Shown piece by piece: positions 7,212 through 14,409 of a DNA stretch of 14,584 bases. The notes beneath the pieces were generated by a model that did no database searches, was not told where the DNA came from, and saw only the letters and a list, made by a program, of their open reading frames with translations. Position 1 is the first letter of the stretch; every line of letters begins with the position of its first letter. Position numbers and translations under genes: made by a program. Source of the DNA: JAKAGZ01 sp964412105 (lineage in GTDB: Bacteria; Bacteroidota; Ignavibacteria; Ignavibacteriales; Ignavibacteriaceae); the NCBI GenBank assembly GCA_964412105.1, contig CAYPNM010000066.1, forward strand, positions 1 to 14,584. Reading direction: 5' to 3'.

Positions 7212-9653
7212 GTGAAAAAATCAATAATTCTCCTGTCCATATTATTCGCATTTCAAACAATTTCTAAAGCGCAGTTTGAATTTGCGGGGAAAATAGTATC
7301 CTACAATAAAACGGATCAGGGGATTAATTTCAGACTATCAAATTCGTTGTTTAATATTTATGTAGTTGCAGATAACATTGTACGTTTCAGATATACAAAC
7401 CACAAATCCTTTTCCACGGAACCATCTTATGCCGTTATTTATAAACAGCATAGGGTCCCTTTTAATTTTGAAGATAAAAGCAATTATTTCCAGGTTACAA
7501 CTTCAGAATTGACTATAAAAATATCAAAAGTCCCCTGCCGTGTTTCTATATATGATAAATATATGAACCTTATTAACGAGGACGAAAAAAGTTTCGGCGT
7601 TGCTTTCGACAAAGATGAAGTAAGATGCTTCAAAACTTTATTCAACAATGAAAAATTTTATGGATTGGGAGAAAAAACAGGAGATCTTTCAAGACGTGGG
7701 AATCAATACACAATGTGGAATTCTGACATTCCGGGATACAGTTGGACACAAGATCCCCTTTACCAATCCATCCCCTTCTTTATCGGAATAAGAAATAACA
7801 GATCTTATGGTATTTTCTTCGACAATACATATAAGTCCTATTTTAATATGGGTGCCAGCAATAACCGTTTTTATTGGTTTGGTGCAGACAAAGGTGAAAT
7901 GAATTACTATTTCATTTATGGACCGGAAATTAAAAAAGTAATTTCCTCTTATACTGACCTAACAGGTAAAATGGAATTGCCACCCAAATGGGCGCTCGGA
8001 TATCAGCAGAGTAAATGGAGTTATTACCCGGAATCTACAGTACGTTCGCTAGCAAATACTTTCAGGAATAAACAGATACCGTGCGATGTTATCTATCTTG
8101 ATATAGATTATATGAATGGTTACAGGGTTTTTACATGGAACAAAGAAAGATTCCCCGAGCCTGAGAAAATGCTGAGCGATTTAAAAATGCAGGGATTTAA
8201 AGTGGTCACTATCATCGATCCCGGCGTTAAAGCAGATACTGATAATTATTCTATTGCTAAGGAAGGATTAAAGCAAAATCTTTTTGTTAAATACCCGGAT
8301 GGAGAATTTTATCAAGGAGAAGTCTGGCCTTCGTGGGCATACTTTCCTGATTTTACAAAAAAAGCAACCAGAGACTGGTGGGGCAGACATGATGCGGAAC
8401 TGATAAAACAAGGCGTTTCAGGACTATGGAATGATATGAATGAACCTTCTGTGTGGGGACAGGCTTTCCCGGATATTGTTCAATTTGATGACCAGGGATT
8501 TGGAGCTAATCATAAAAAAATCCATAATGTCTACGGACTCGAAATGGCCCGCGCAACATTTGATGGAATAAAAAATAATGTGCCAAATACACGTCCATTC
8601 ATTTTAACCAGAGCCGGTTATGCCGGTATACAACGTTATGCCGCAGTTTGGACAGGTGACAATGTTGCAAATGATGTTCATCTGAAAATGGCCTGTACGA
8701 TAACACAGAGTTTGGGTTTAAGCGGAATACCTTTTGTCGGATCGGATGTAGGTGGTTTTATAGGCGTACCTTCCGGAAATTTATACACCCGATGGATGGA
8801 ACTTGGTGCATTTACCCCATTCTTCAGAGGACATTCGGAAATAAATATTAAGGATAAAGAGCCATGGGCATTCGGTGCGGAAGTGGAAGGATGGGTTAAA
8901 AAGGCTATAGAATTAAGATATAGATTACTACCATATCTTTACAGCGAATTTTACAAGGCTTCAATCACAGGACTTCCTATAATGCGTCCAATGTTTTTGG
9001 ATTTTCAGGATGATGGACAATGCTATACCACTAATGCAGAATTCCAGTTTATGCTTGGTAATGAAATCCTGGTAGCGCCGGTCTTAAATGAAAATGATGT
9101 CTATAAAAAACTTTACCTGCCTGAAGGTAAATGGCTCGAGCTGCAAACAAATCAGATTTATAATGGCAAACAATGGGTGGTGGTTGAAGCACCAATTGAC
9201 AGAATACCTTTCTTCATAAAAGAAGGCGGAATTGTTCCAATGCAGGAAGTTCAAAATTATGTCGGAGAGAAAAAAATAAAAGAGCTGAAACTTAATATTC
9301 TCCCTTCCGGTAAGTCCTCATCTTATGAATTATATGAGGATGATGGTAAGACACTTAATTACCAGAATGGAGACTTTACATTAACAAAATTTGAAGTAAC
9401 TCATGATAAAGGTTTAGATATAAGTATCACGAAAGAAAAGGATAATTACAATACCGGTAGGAAAGATTATCTTATAAACATATTTGACGCAGATCAGTTT
9501 TCAAAAATAAGTTCAGGAAGCAGCCTACTTTTGCCGGTTAGTTCTTTAAATAATTTAGAAAATTCCGGTTCAGGATATTTTTATGATGCAGGAAAGAAGA
9601 TACTCACAATAAAAGTAGATGATACTGGCAATCTAAAAATTATGTGTAGATAA
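7212..9653 (+). CDS. secreted GH31 alpha-glucosidase
   Basis: An 813-residue glycoside hydrolase family 31 enzyme, expected to release glucose from the non-reducing ends of alpha-glucans such as maltodextrins. Translation starts at a GTG with no obvious Shine-Dalgarno site. The start is supported by the signal peptide it creates (KKSIILLSILFAFQTISKA, cleavage before QFEF), so it acts in the periplasm or outside. Domain order: an N-terminal beta-sandwich (about 25-230), a TIM barrel from about 255, then C-terminal beta domains including a DUF5110-like segment with YELYEDDGKT near residue 710. The nucleophile is Asp408 in GLWNDMNEPS and the likely acid/base is Asp483 in VWTGDN. The substrate-site motif KWALGYQQSKWSYY is also present. 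There is no lipobox and no obvious C-terminal sorting domain. It appears monocistronic. Alpha-xylosidase or another GH31 specificity cannot be excluded. Confidence 0.95.
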   Translation: MKKSIILLSILFAFQTISKAQFEFAGKIVSYNKTDQGINFRLSNSLFNIYVVADNIVRFRYTNHKSFSTEPSYAVIYKQHRVPFNFEDKSNYFQVTTSELTIKISKVPCRVSIYDKYMNLINEDEKSFGVAFDKDEVRCFKTLFNNEKFYGLGEKTGDLSRRGNQYTMWNSDIPGYSWTQDPLYQSIPFFIGIRNNRSYGIFFDNTYKSYFNMGASNNRFYWFGADKGEMNYYFIYGPEIKKVISSYTDLTGKMELPPKWALGYQQSKWSYYPESTVRSLANTFRNKQIPCDVIYLDIDYMNGYRVFTWNKERFPEPEKMLSDLKMQGFKVVTIIDPGVKADTDNYSIAKEGLKQNLFVKYPDGEFYQGEVWPSWAYFPDFTKKATRDWWGRHDAELIKQGVSGLWNDMNEPSVWGQAFPDIVQFDDQGFGANHKKIHNVYGLEMARATFDGIKNNVPNTRPFILTRAGYAGIQRYAAVWTGDNVANDVHLKMACTITQSLGLSGIPFVGSDVGGFIGVPSGNLYTRWMELGAFTPFFRGHSEINIKDKEPWAFGAEVEGWVKKAIELRYRLLPYLYSEFYKASITGLPIMRPMFLDFQDDGQCYTTNAEFQFMLGNEILVAPVLNENDVYKKLYLPEGKWLELQTNQIYNGKQWVVVEAPIDRIPFFIKEGGIVPMQEVQNYVGEKKIKELKLNILPSGKSSSYELYEDDGKTLNYQNGDFTLTKFEVTHDKGLDISITKEKDNYNTGRKDYLINIFDADQFSKISSGSSLLLPVSSLNNLENSGSGYFYDAGKKILTIKVDDTGNLKIMCR

Positions 9654-9761
9654 AAAATCCTTTAATTTTAATGTTGTCATGCCATCTGCAATAAAAATGA
9701 ACTTTAGTTAGGTAAATAATTTTGAAACATGCCTGCAAGTTAAAATGGCGTTCAGGAATTT

Positions 9762-9790
9762 GGAATAAATGTATTTGGACTATTTATTCC
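9762..9790. promoter_or_regulatory. 9-bp inverted repeat upstream of the metal-uptake cluster
   Basis: GGAATAAAT (9762-9770) is perfectly complementary to ATTTATTCC (9782-9790), with 11 bases between. The half-site centres are 20 bp apart, about two helical turns, which suits a dimeric DNA-binding protein. The dyad ends 14 bases before the candidate -33 element of the promoter at 9805-9835. No T-run follows, so it does not look like a terminator for the glucosidase gene. Confidence 0.45.
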
Positions 9791-9804
9791 CGGCCATCTT
9801 AATA

Positions 9805-9835
9805 TTGAACTAATAGCGCAAGAACATTATATTTG
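9805..9835 (+). promoter_or_regulatory. Bacteroidota-type promoter for the metal-uptake cluster
   Basis: TATATTTG (9828-9835) matches the Bacteroidota -7 consensus TAnnTTTG exactly, and TTG (9805-9807) lies 20 bases upstream, matching the usual -33 element and spacing. The expected start of transcription is around 9839-9842, only a few bases before the ATG at 9844, so the first gene would have a leaderless or nearly leaderless mRNA. Confidence 0.5.
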
Positions 9836-9843
9836 ATAAAGCT

Positions 9844-10197
9844 ATGCTGTTATTAACTGCAAAATATAAAAGAAGAATTGGCATATTATTTCTTTCGATT
9901 TATGCCGCATTTATAGTTGTAGGTATATTACATTTTCATCGCTTTGATTTTGATCATCAATCTGCATTTGAAAATTCAGTTGAGTCTAATCAGATAAACG
10001 ATTTAACCTCCGATTTTTTCAGCGTTTGTAGTCTTCATCAGTTCGCTCATTCAATATATCATTTATATTATTCGTCATCCGGCATCGTACTAACTCATCT
10101 ACCATTAGATTGCAGATTAAATAACCTAACCGGAAATAAATATTCATCATTAAATTACTCACTAATCTCTCCTAGAGCCCCTCCAGTAAATTCATAA
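9844..10197 (+). CDS. small membrane-anchored His/Cys-rich protein of a metal-uptake cluster
   Basis: A 117-residue protein. After a basic start (KYKRR) it has one hydrophobic segment (residues 12-29) that could be a membrane anchor or an uncleaved signal. The exported part is rich in possible metal ligands: His30, His32, His38, then Cys62-x2-His65-x3-His69-x3-His73, then His85 and Cys90. The Cys/His spacing would line these side chains along one face of a helix. The C terminus, SPRAPPVNS, recalls the RAPP/RGPP ending I associate with small DUF2946-like proteins near metal genes; that is from memory, not a search. It leads a plus-strand run whose later genes form a cluster A-I metal ABC transporter. 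A metal chaperone or sensor at the inner membrane would fit, but this is inference. There is no Shine-Dalgarno site, which agrees with a near-leaderless mRNA. Confidence 0.7.
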   Translation: MLLLTAKYKRRIGILFLSIYAAFIVVGILHFHRFDFDHQSAFENSVESNQINDLTSDFFSVCSLHQFAHSIYHLYYSSSGIVLTHLPLDCRLNNLTGNKYSSLNYSLISPRAPPVNS

Positions 10198-10225
10198 TCC
10201 TTTTATAGACTTTACAGATGCAATT

Positions 10226-10247
10226 TCATAATAAGGGGATATTATGA
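10226..10247. promoter_or_regulatory. Fur/Zur-like inverted repeat before the outer-membrane gene
   Basis: TCATAAT (10226-10232) and ATTATGA (10241-10247) are perfect inverted arms separated by 8 bases (AAGGGGAT). Each arm differs by one base from half-sites of known Fur-family boxes (TCGTAAT in Bacillus Zur, TGATAAT in Fur). Those boxes have a 1-base spacer, so the spacing here is atypical. It lies 49 bases before the start of the barrel gene. Confidence 0.35.
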
Positions 10248-10295
10248 TTTAATTGTTTCGAGATCATTTATTATTATATGAATTAATGGAGACAT

Positions 10296-11486
10296 ATGAA
10301 AAAATATCTTTTAATTACAATAATACTGCTCCTTTTAACAGGGGCTGCATTTTCACAATCAAATGTTAATCCGGATATAAGCCTGATAGGTACTTTTAAT
10401 ACTATTACTGATTTGACAAAAAATTCCCCCGAAAAAGGCAAACTTACCTTTGAAAGCCCTGATATGGAATTGTTTGTTGACGGATATTTAAATCCTTATG
10501 CCAAGGGAACAGGAAATATATCCTACGAAGGAGGAACATTCTCAGTGGAAGAATTATATGCTGAGGTTGTTCGAGGACTGCCGCTCGATGTCCAGATAAA
10601 AGCCGGCAAATATCTTGTCGGATTCGGGCAATTGAATATTGTTCATGCCCACGCATGGCCATTTATTGACAGGCCTTTATTTCATCAAATCTATTTCGGA
10701 CCTGACGGGTTTAATGATATTGGTGTAAATTTCAGTTTCATCCTCCCAACTACCTCTTTTTATTCAAATCTCGACCTTGGAATTTTTAAAGGCGATGCAA
10801 TAGGAAAGAACGAGGTAACAACTCCGGATGATGAACAAAGCGTAATTGATCACAGAGGCCGCAGCCCGATATTCGTCGGCAGGTTAGGCACTTTTTTTCA
10901 AGTAAGTGATTATGGGAATTTAGGCGTGGGGCTTGACTGTTCATACGGGGTACATTCAATCACTAATTTTAACATTTCCGGTGATACAAGCAAAGCATTA
11001 GTTAGTAAAGATTTAAATTACACATATATTGGTTTGGATTTTAAATATAAATACAGACCGGATGATTATACCGCACTAATAATTCAGGGCGAAGGAATCC
11101 TTAATCATAGAGACGTACTCAGGGATGGCCCGATCGGAATAAATTCTCCTATCCAGAATATGCAGCAAATAAATACTTACGGGGCTTTTATCTTTATTGA
11201 TTATCTGTTTAACAAAATGTACAGCTTCGGCATAAAGTACGATTATACCAATGGAATAGTAGGCGATGAGGCGTCATATAATACTTTATCAAATGATGAT
11301 CAAAACAGCACACACGGAATTTCCGGATGGTTCGGCTATTATCCAATCGAACATACACTTGCTGTCAGATTCGGTATGCAACACCTGATATATAAATATG
11401 GCAGCGGAGCCACAAAAGATCCTTCAACCATTTTTACATTACAGATGATTTTTTCACTGGGGCCGCATAAGGCTCATCCATTTTAA
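10296..11486 (+). CDS. outer-membrane beta-barrel protein linked to a metal ABC transporter
   Basis: A 396-residue exported protein with a cleavable signal peptide (MKKYLLITIILLLLTGAAFS, cleavage near QSNV). The rest alternates polar and hydrophobic residues with aromatic girdles typical of beta-strands (for example YTALIIQGEGIL and YGAFIFIDYLF), and it ends in Phe, as outer-membrane barrels do. No TonB box or plug domain is visible, so it looks like a porin-type channel rather than a TonB-dependent receptor. Possible metal-binding spots are His117 and His119 in IVHAHAWPFIDRPLFH, His130, and His391/His394 in the C-terminal GPHKAHPF. A good GGAG site lies just before the ATG. The binding protein gene follows after about 27 bases, so the two are likely co-transcribed. 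I infer passage of zinc or a related metal across the outer membrane; substrate is unproven. Confidence 0.78.
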   Translation: MKKYLLITIILLLLTGAAFSQSNVNPDISLIGTFNTITDLTKNSPEKGKLTFESPDMELFVDGYLNPYAKGTGNISYEGGTFSVEELYAEVVRGLPLDVQIKAGKYLVGFGQLNIVHAHAWPFIDRPLFHQIYFGPDGFNDIGVNFSFILPTTSFYSNLDLGIFKGDAIGKNEVTTPDDEQSVIDHRGRSPIFVGRLGTFFQVSDYGNLGVGLDCSYGVHSITNFNISGDTSKALVSKDLNYTYIGLDFKYKYRPDDYTALIIQGEGILNHRDVLRDGPIGINSPIQNMQQINTYGAFIFIDYLFNKMYSFGIKYDYTNGIVGDEASYNTLSNDDQNSTHGISGWFGYYPIEHTLAVRFGMQHLIYKYGSGATKDPSTIFTLQMIFSLGPHKAHPF

Positions 11487-11513
11487 TAAAGATTTTGAAT
11501 AATGAGGTTTAAA

Positions 11514-12389
11514 ATGAAAAAGTTATTAATTCTCCTTTTAATGATTTCCAGCAGTCTGGCTTTTGCGGATGTAAAAGTCGTCGCGACGACAACTATAATT
11601 TATGATCTTGTAAAAAATATCGGTGGTGATAAGGTAGATGTGGATTATCTCTGTCGAGGAAATCAGGACCCACATTTTCTGGAAGTTATGCCAAGCTACA
11701 TGCTAAAATTAAGAAATGCAGATTTGGTATTTAAGATCGGGCTCGATCTTGAAAAATGGCTGCCGCAATTAATAGATGGCTCAAGAAATACCAATGTTCA
11801 AATCATCGATTTATCACGGGATATAGATAAAAAGGAAGTGCCAACCACAAAAATGGATGCCCGTTACGGAGACGTTCATCCATATGGAAACCCGCATTAC
11901 TACCTTGACCCTGTGGACGTAAAAATAATGGTACAGGAAATTTATAATGCTCTTGCAACACAGGATCCTGAAAATGCCAATTATTATAAGAATAATTATG
12001 ACAATTACATTAATAAGCTTGACGCCAAGATGGTAGAGTGGAACAAAAAAATGTCAAAGGTGAAGGGAGAACCAATTGTATTTTTCCATTCAAGCTGGAT
12101 TTATTTTGCAGATCAATATGGAGTAAAAATTGCTGGTTATGTTGAACCAAAACCGGGAATACCTCCCACTCCTTCCCATAATGCCGATGTTATAAATCTT
12201 ATTAAGAATGGCCACGTCAAATTGATAGTTATGGAAAATTATTACAGCGATGCGGCTCCAAATCAAATATCACAGACAACCGGAGCAAAGGTTATCAAGG
12301 TGCCTGTCGGAGTTTTTGGTATGGATGGAATAGATAGTTATTTCAAGATGATGGACTACATTATTAATCAGATAGTCAGCAACAGTTAA
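11514..12389 (+). CDS. znuA: periplasmic zinc/manganese-type metal-binding protein of an ABC transporter
   Basis: A cluster A-I (ZnuA/TroA/PsaA-like) substrate-binding protein that hands metal to the membrane permease. The frame also has an ATG at 11502, but the ATG at 11514 has GAGG 6 bases ahead and begins a clean signal peptide (MKKLLILLLMISSSLAFA, cleavage before DVKV), giving 291 residues. Counting from 11502, likely ligands are His58 in GNQDPHFLE, His132 in GNPHYYLDP and His196 in VFFHSSW. A fourth could be an acidic residue near Asp275. Three histidines favour zinc over manganese sites, which usually have Glu in the third place. The His-rich loop of E. coli ZnuA is absent. The phrases DVHPYGNPH and PGIPPTPSH suggest the short AztC-like subclass. 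It sits between the barrel gene and the ATPase, with gaps under 30 bases. Confidence 0.9.
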   Translation: MKKLLILLLMISSSLAFADVKVVATTTIIYDLVKNIGGDKVDVDYLCRGNQDPHFLEVMPSYMLKLRNADLVFKIGLDLEKWLPQLIDGSRNTNVQIIDLSRDIDKKEVPTTKMDARYGDVHPYGNPHYYLDPVDVKIMVQEIYNALATQDPENANYYKNNYDNYINKLDAKMVEWNKKMSKVKGEPIVFFHSSWIYFADQYGVKIAGYVEPKPGIPPTPSHNADVINLIKNGHVKLIVMENYYSDAAPNQISQTTGAKVIKVPVGVFGMDGIDSYFKMMDYIINQIVSNS

Positions 12390-12417
12390 AATTATTTTAG
12401 AATCAATATTTAATTCT

Positions 12418-13167
12418 ATGGAAAATGCAATAATAAAATTTAACGATGTAACAATTGGATACGGAAGAAAAAAGATCATTGAAAACATAAACGTATCCAT
12501 TTATGAAAACGATTTTATTGGTATTGTTGGACCGAACGGTGCTGGTAAAACAACCTTCTTAAGAACGCTTTTAGGAAACTTAAAGCCATTATCAGGTACG
12601 ATTGAAAAAAACTCACACCGGTTTGGTTATGTTCCTCAAAGAGATACAGTTCAACCACTTCTTCCCTACACAGTTGAGGATGTTGTTATGATGGGAAGAT
12701 ATTCATTAATGGGAACTTTCGGGAAACCAACAAAAAAGGATAAGGAAGCTGTCAATTCAAGCCTGACTCACGTTGGGATATATGCTCTTAAGAACCTTAA
12801 TTACAATAGCTTATCAGGGGGTCAAAGGCAACGGACCTTGATCGCAAGAGCGCTTGCAGTTGAGCCAGGTATTCTGATTCTCGATGAACCGACCAATGGA
12901 ATGGATACTCCTTCCCACTATTCGCTTCTTGATCTTATATCAAGGCTGCACGATGAAAACAAACTTACAATACTTTTAGTCAGTCATTTGCTGAGCGATG
13001 TTGCAAATGGTGTGAAAAGACTGGTATTAATGGAGAAGGATTTTTTCCAGGTTGGCCCCATTGAAGAGGTATTATCAGAAGAGAATCTAAAGAAAACTTA
13101 CTCCTCCGATTTTCATGTAAATAAAATCGAGGGAGAATATATTATCACATCAAAACATAGGAAATAA
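12418..13167 (+). CDS. znuC: metal ABC transporter ATP-binding protein
   Basis: A 249-residue cytoplasmic ATPase that powers the metal importer. All nucleotide-binding motifs are present: Walker A GPNGAGKTT (38-46), Q-loop Gln74 in GYVPQR, signature LSGGQ (132-136), Walker B ILILDE (152-157) and the switch His190 in LVSH. The segment DTVQPLLPYTVEDVVMMGRY matches the zinc/manganese importer subfamily, which also agrees with its neighbours. The ATG lies 28 bases after the binding protein gene with no strong Shine-Dalgarno site. The stop codon is 3 bases before the permease start, and the permease ribosome-binding site overlaps the end of this gene, so the two are probably translated together. 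Confidence 0.94.
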   Translation: MENAIIKFNDVTIGYGRKKIIENINVSIYENDFIGIVGPNGAGKTTFLRTLLGNLKPLSGTIEKNSHRFGYVPQRDTVQPLLPYTVEDVVMMGRYSLMGTFGKPTKKDKEAVNSSLTHVGIYALKNLNYNSLSGGQRQRTLIARALAVEPGILILDEPTNGMDTPSHYSLLDLISRLHDENKLTILLVSHLLSDVANGVKRLVLMEKDFFQVGPIEEVLSEENLKKTYSSDFHVNKIEGEYIITSKHRK

Positions 13168-13170
13168 AAA

Positions 13171-14049
13171 TTGGACATCGTAAATCAGTTAATACAACTT
13201 TTCCCATTTGCAATCCTTGGCAGCATCCTTGCAGGAATGATCTGTGGTTTTCTAGGGACCTTTGTCGTTTCTCAACGAGTTGTTTTTCTTGGTGCAACGC
13301 TGACTCAAGTCTCTGTTGCAGGAGTAGCATTTTCCTTCTTACATTTAATAAATATAGAAGGTATGGTCGCTTCCCTGTTTGGCATAACATTATCTGATCA
13401 TTCATTTCTACATAATTTTGAACCGGCGTTCTTCTCATTGCTGTTCGCTGTAGTCGTAGTGTTAATTTTCTCACAAACTTACAAGCAAAAAGTATTAACG
13501 CAGGATGGAATCCTTGGAATTATATTTGTTGTAGCGGTTGCATTAAGAATTATGTTCATTCAGAAAAGTCCGATAGCCGAAGTCTCCGAAGTAGAATCAA
13601 TACTTAAAGGTGATATTCTTTTTATTGGTCAATCACAATTTTTTACATTACTGGGCATTTTTATTTTTACACTTGGTATTTTTACTATTTTCCATAAACA
13701 ATTAAAATTCGTTACGTTCGACGCCGATTCCGCGAGTGCACATGGTATAAATTCCCGTTTATGGCTTTTGATTTTTTATATAGTGGTCGGCATGGGAATA
13801 TCACTAACTACAAGATTCGTAGGGGATGTTTTTACTTTCGCCTATTTAATTATCCCTGCTTCTATAGGAATTTTGCTTTCCAGAAAAGTCTGGCAGGTTT
13901 TTTTTATTGCAATAATGGTCGGAGCTATTATTCCGCCAATATCGATATTCCTTGCCTTTAAGTATGATTTTTCAAGCGGCCCGGCCGCAGTGGTAACCGC
14001 GTTTATATTATTCCTTATAGTTTATTTATTAAAGAAAATTAAGGGATAA
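13171..14049 (+). CDS. znuB: metal ABC transporter permease
   Basis: A 292-residue ABC-3 family integral membrane protein forming the inner-membrane channel of the importer. I count eight to nine hydrophobic segments, starting with FAILGSILAGMICGFLGTFV and ending with AVVTAFILFLIVYLLKKIKG. Family landmarks include QRVVFLGATLTQVSVAGVAF near the N terminus, ESILKGDILFIG in the middle and FAYLIIPASIGILLSRK near the C terminus. Translation begins at TTG, with AGGA 8 bases ahead lying within the last codons and stop of the ATPase gene; this start gives a full-length family member. It is the last gene of the cluster, and no strong intrinsic terminator follows. The exact metal is not set by this subunit. 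Confidence 0.92.
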   Translation: MDIVNQLIQLFPFAILGSILAGMICGFLGTFVVSQRVVFLGATLTQVSVAGVAFSFLHLINIEGMVASLFGITLSDHSFLHNFEPAFFSLLFAVVVVLIFSQTYKQKVLTQDGILGIIFVVAVALRIMFIQKSPIAEVSEVESILKGDILFIGQSQFFTLLGIFIFTLGIFTIFHKQLKFVTFDADSASAHGINSRLWLLIFYIVVGMGISLTTRFVGDVFTFAYLIIPASIGILLSRKVWQVFFIAIMVGAIIPPISIFLAFKYDFSSGPAAVVTAFILFLIVYLLKKIKG

Positions 14050-14178
14050 GTTCAAACTATTGGATATTCTAATTGAACGACATTTGAATTTTCAAAATAC
14101 TATTGCTTAGATAATATAATTAGACTCAAAAGGTTCTGAGAATGCCGTTAAGTTTTGAATGTGAATGCTGGTTGAGAC

Positions 14179-14200
14179 GTTTTCAGAACGTTTTCAGAAC
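14179..14200. repeat. 11-bp tandem duplication
   Basis: GTTTTCAGAAC occurs twice in immediate succession (14179-14189 and 14190-14200). The second copy is followed by CT, and TCAGAACCT is the inverted complement of AGGTTCTGA at 14131-14139. Confidence 0.7.
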
Positions 14201-14218
14201 CTATTTGAAACACTGGTG

Positions 14219-14261
14219 AAAAGATGTCATATTATCCATATCTATTAAATTCACATCTTTT
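14219..14261. repeat. 9-bp inverted repeat, possible long hairpin
   Basis: AAAAGATGT (14219-14227) is perfectly complementary to ACATCTTTT (14253-14261). Allowing one bulged G at 14262, GGTG (14215-14218) extends the pairing with CACT (14263-14266). The loop is 25 bases and AT-rich. Confidence 0.55.
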
Positions 14262-14271
14262 GCACTAAATG

Positions 14272-14289
14272 CGGGTTAAGAATAGCCCG
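14272..14289 (+). other. tetraloop hairpin
   Basis: CGGGTTA (14272-14278) pairs with TAGCCCG (14283-14289), with one G-U pair, over the loop AGAA. It is compact and GC-rich in an AT-rich region. No T-run follows, so it is probably not a terminator. Confidence 0.45.
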
Positions 14290-14327
14290 ACTTTAACTCT
14301 TAGGGCAGGTTTAATAATCAATTTGTT

Positions 14328-14352
14328 TGTCATATTTGACAGTGTTTCACGC
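14328..14352 (+). repeat. direct repeat, copy A
   Basis: This 25-base unit begins TGTCATATTTGA and ends CAGTGTTTCACGC. Copy B at 14410-14433 is the same apart from one missing base and one substitution. Within and just beyond copy A, ACAGTG (14339-14344) and CACTGT (14352-14357) form a 6-bp stem. The core TGAAACACTG also occurs inverted at 14206-14215. Confidence 0.65.
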
Positions 14353-14355
14353 ACT

Positions 14356-14377
14356 GTACAACTAGGGTACAACTGGC
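14356..14377. repeat. 11-bp imperfect tandem duplication
   Basis: GTACAACTAGG (14356-14366) is followed at once by GTACAACTGGC (14367-14377); the first eight bases are identical. The period matches the other tandem duplication in this region, though the sequences are unrelated. Confidence 0.6.
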
Positions 14378-14409
14378 CTTTAAATGGCCTCTAGGTCTTT
14401 TAGAAAGTC

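Noticed and set aside
9600..9653. Type IX secretion sorting domain at the glucosidase C terminus
   Set aside because: The C terminus ends within the GH31 beta domain with no extra sorting module visible.
11502..11513. Upstream ATG start for the metal-binding protein
   Set aside because: No Shine-Dalgarno site ahead of it; GAGG lies inside this segment and is well placed for ATG 11514.
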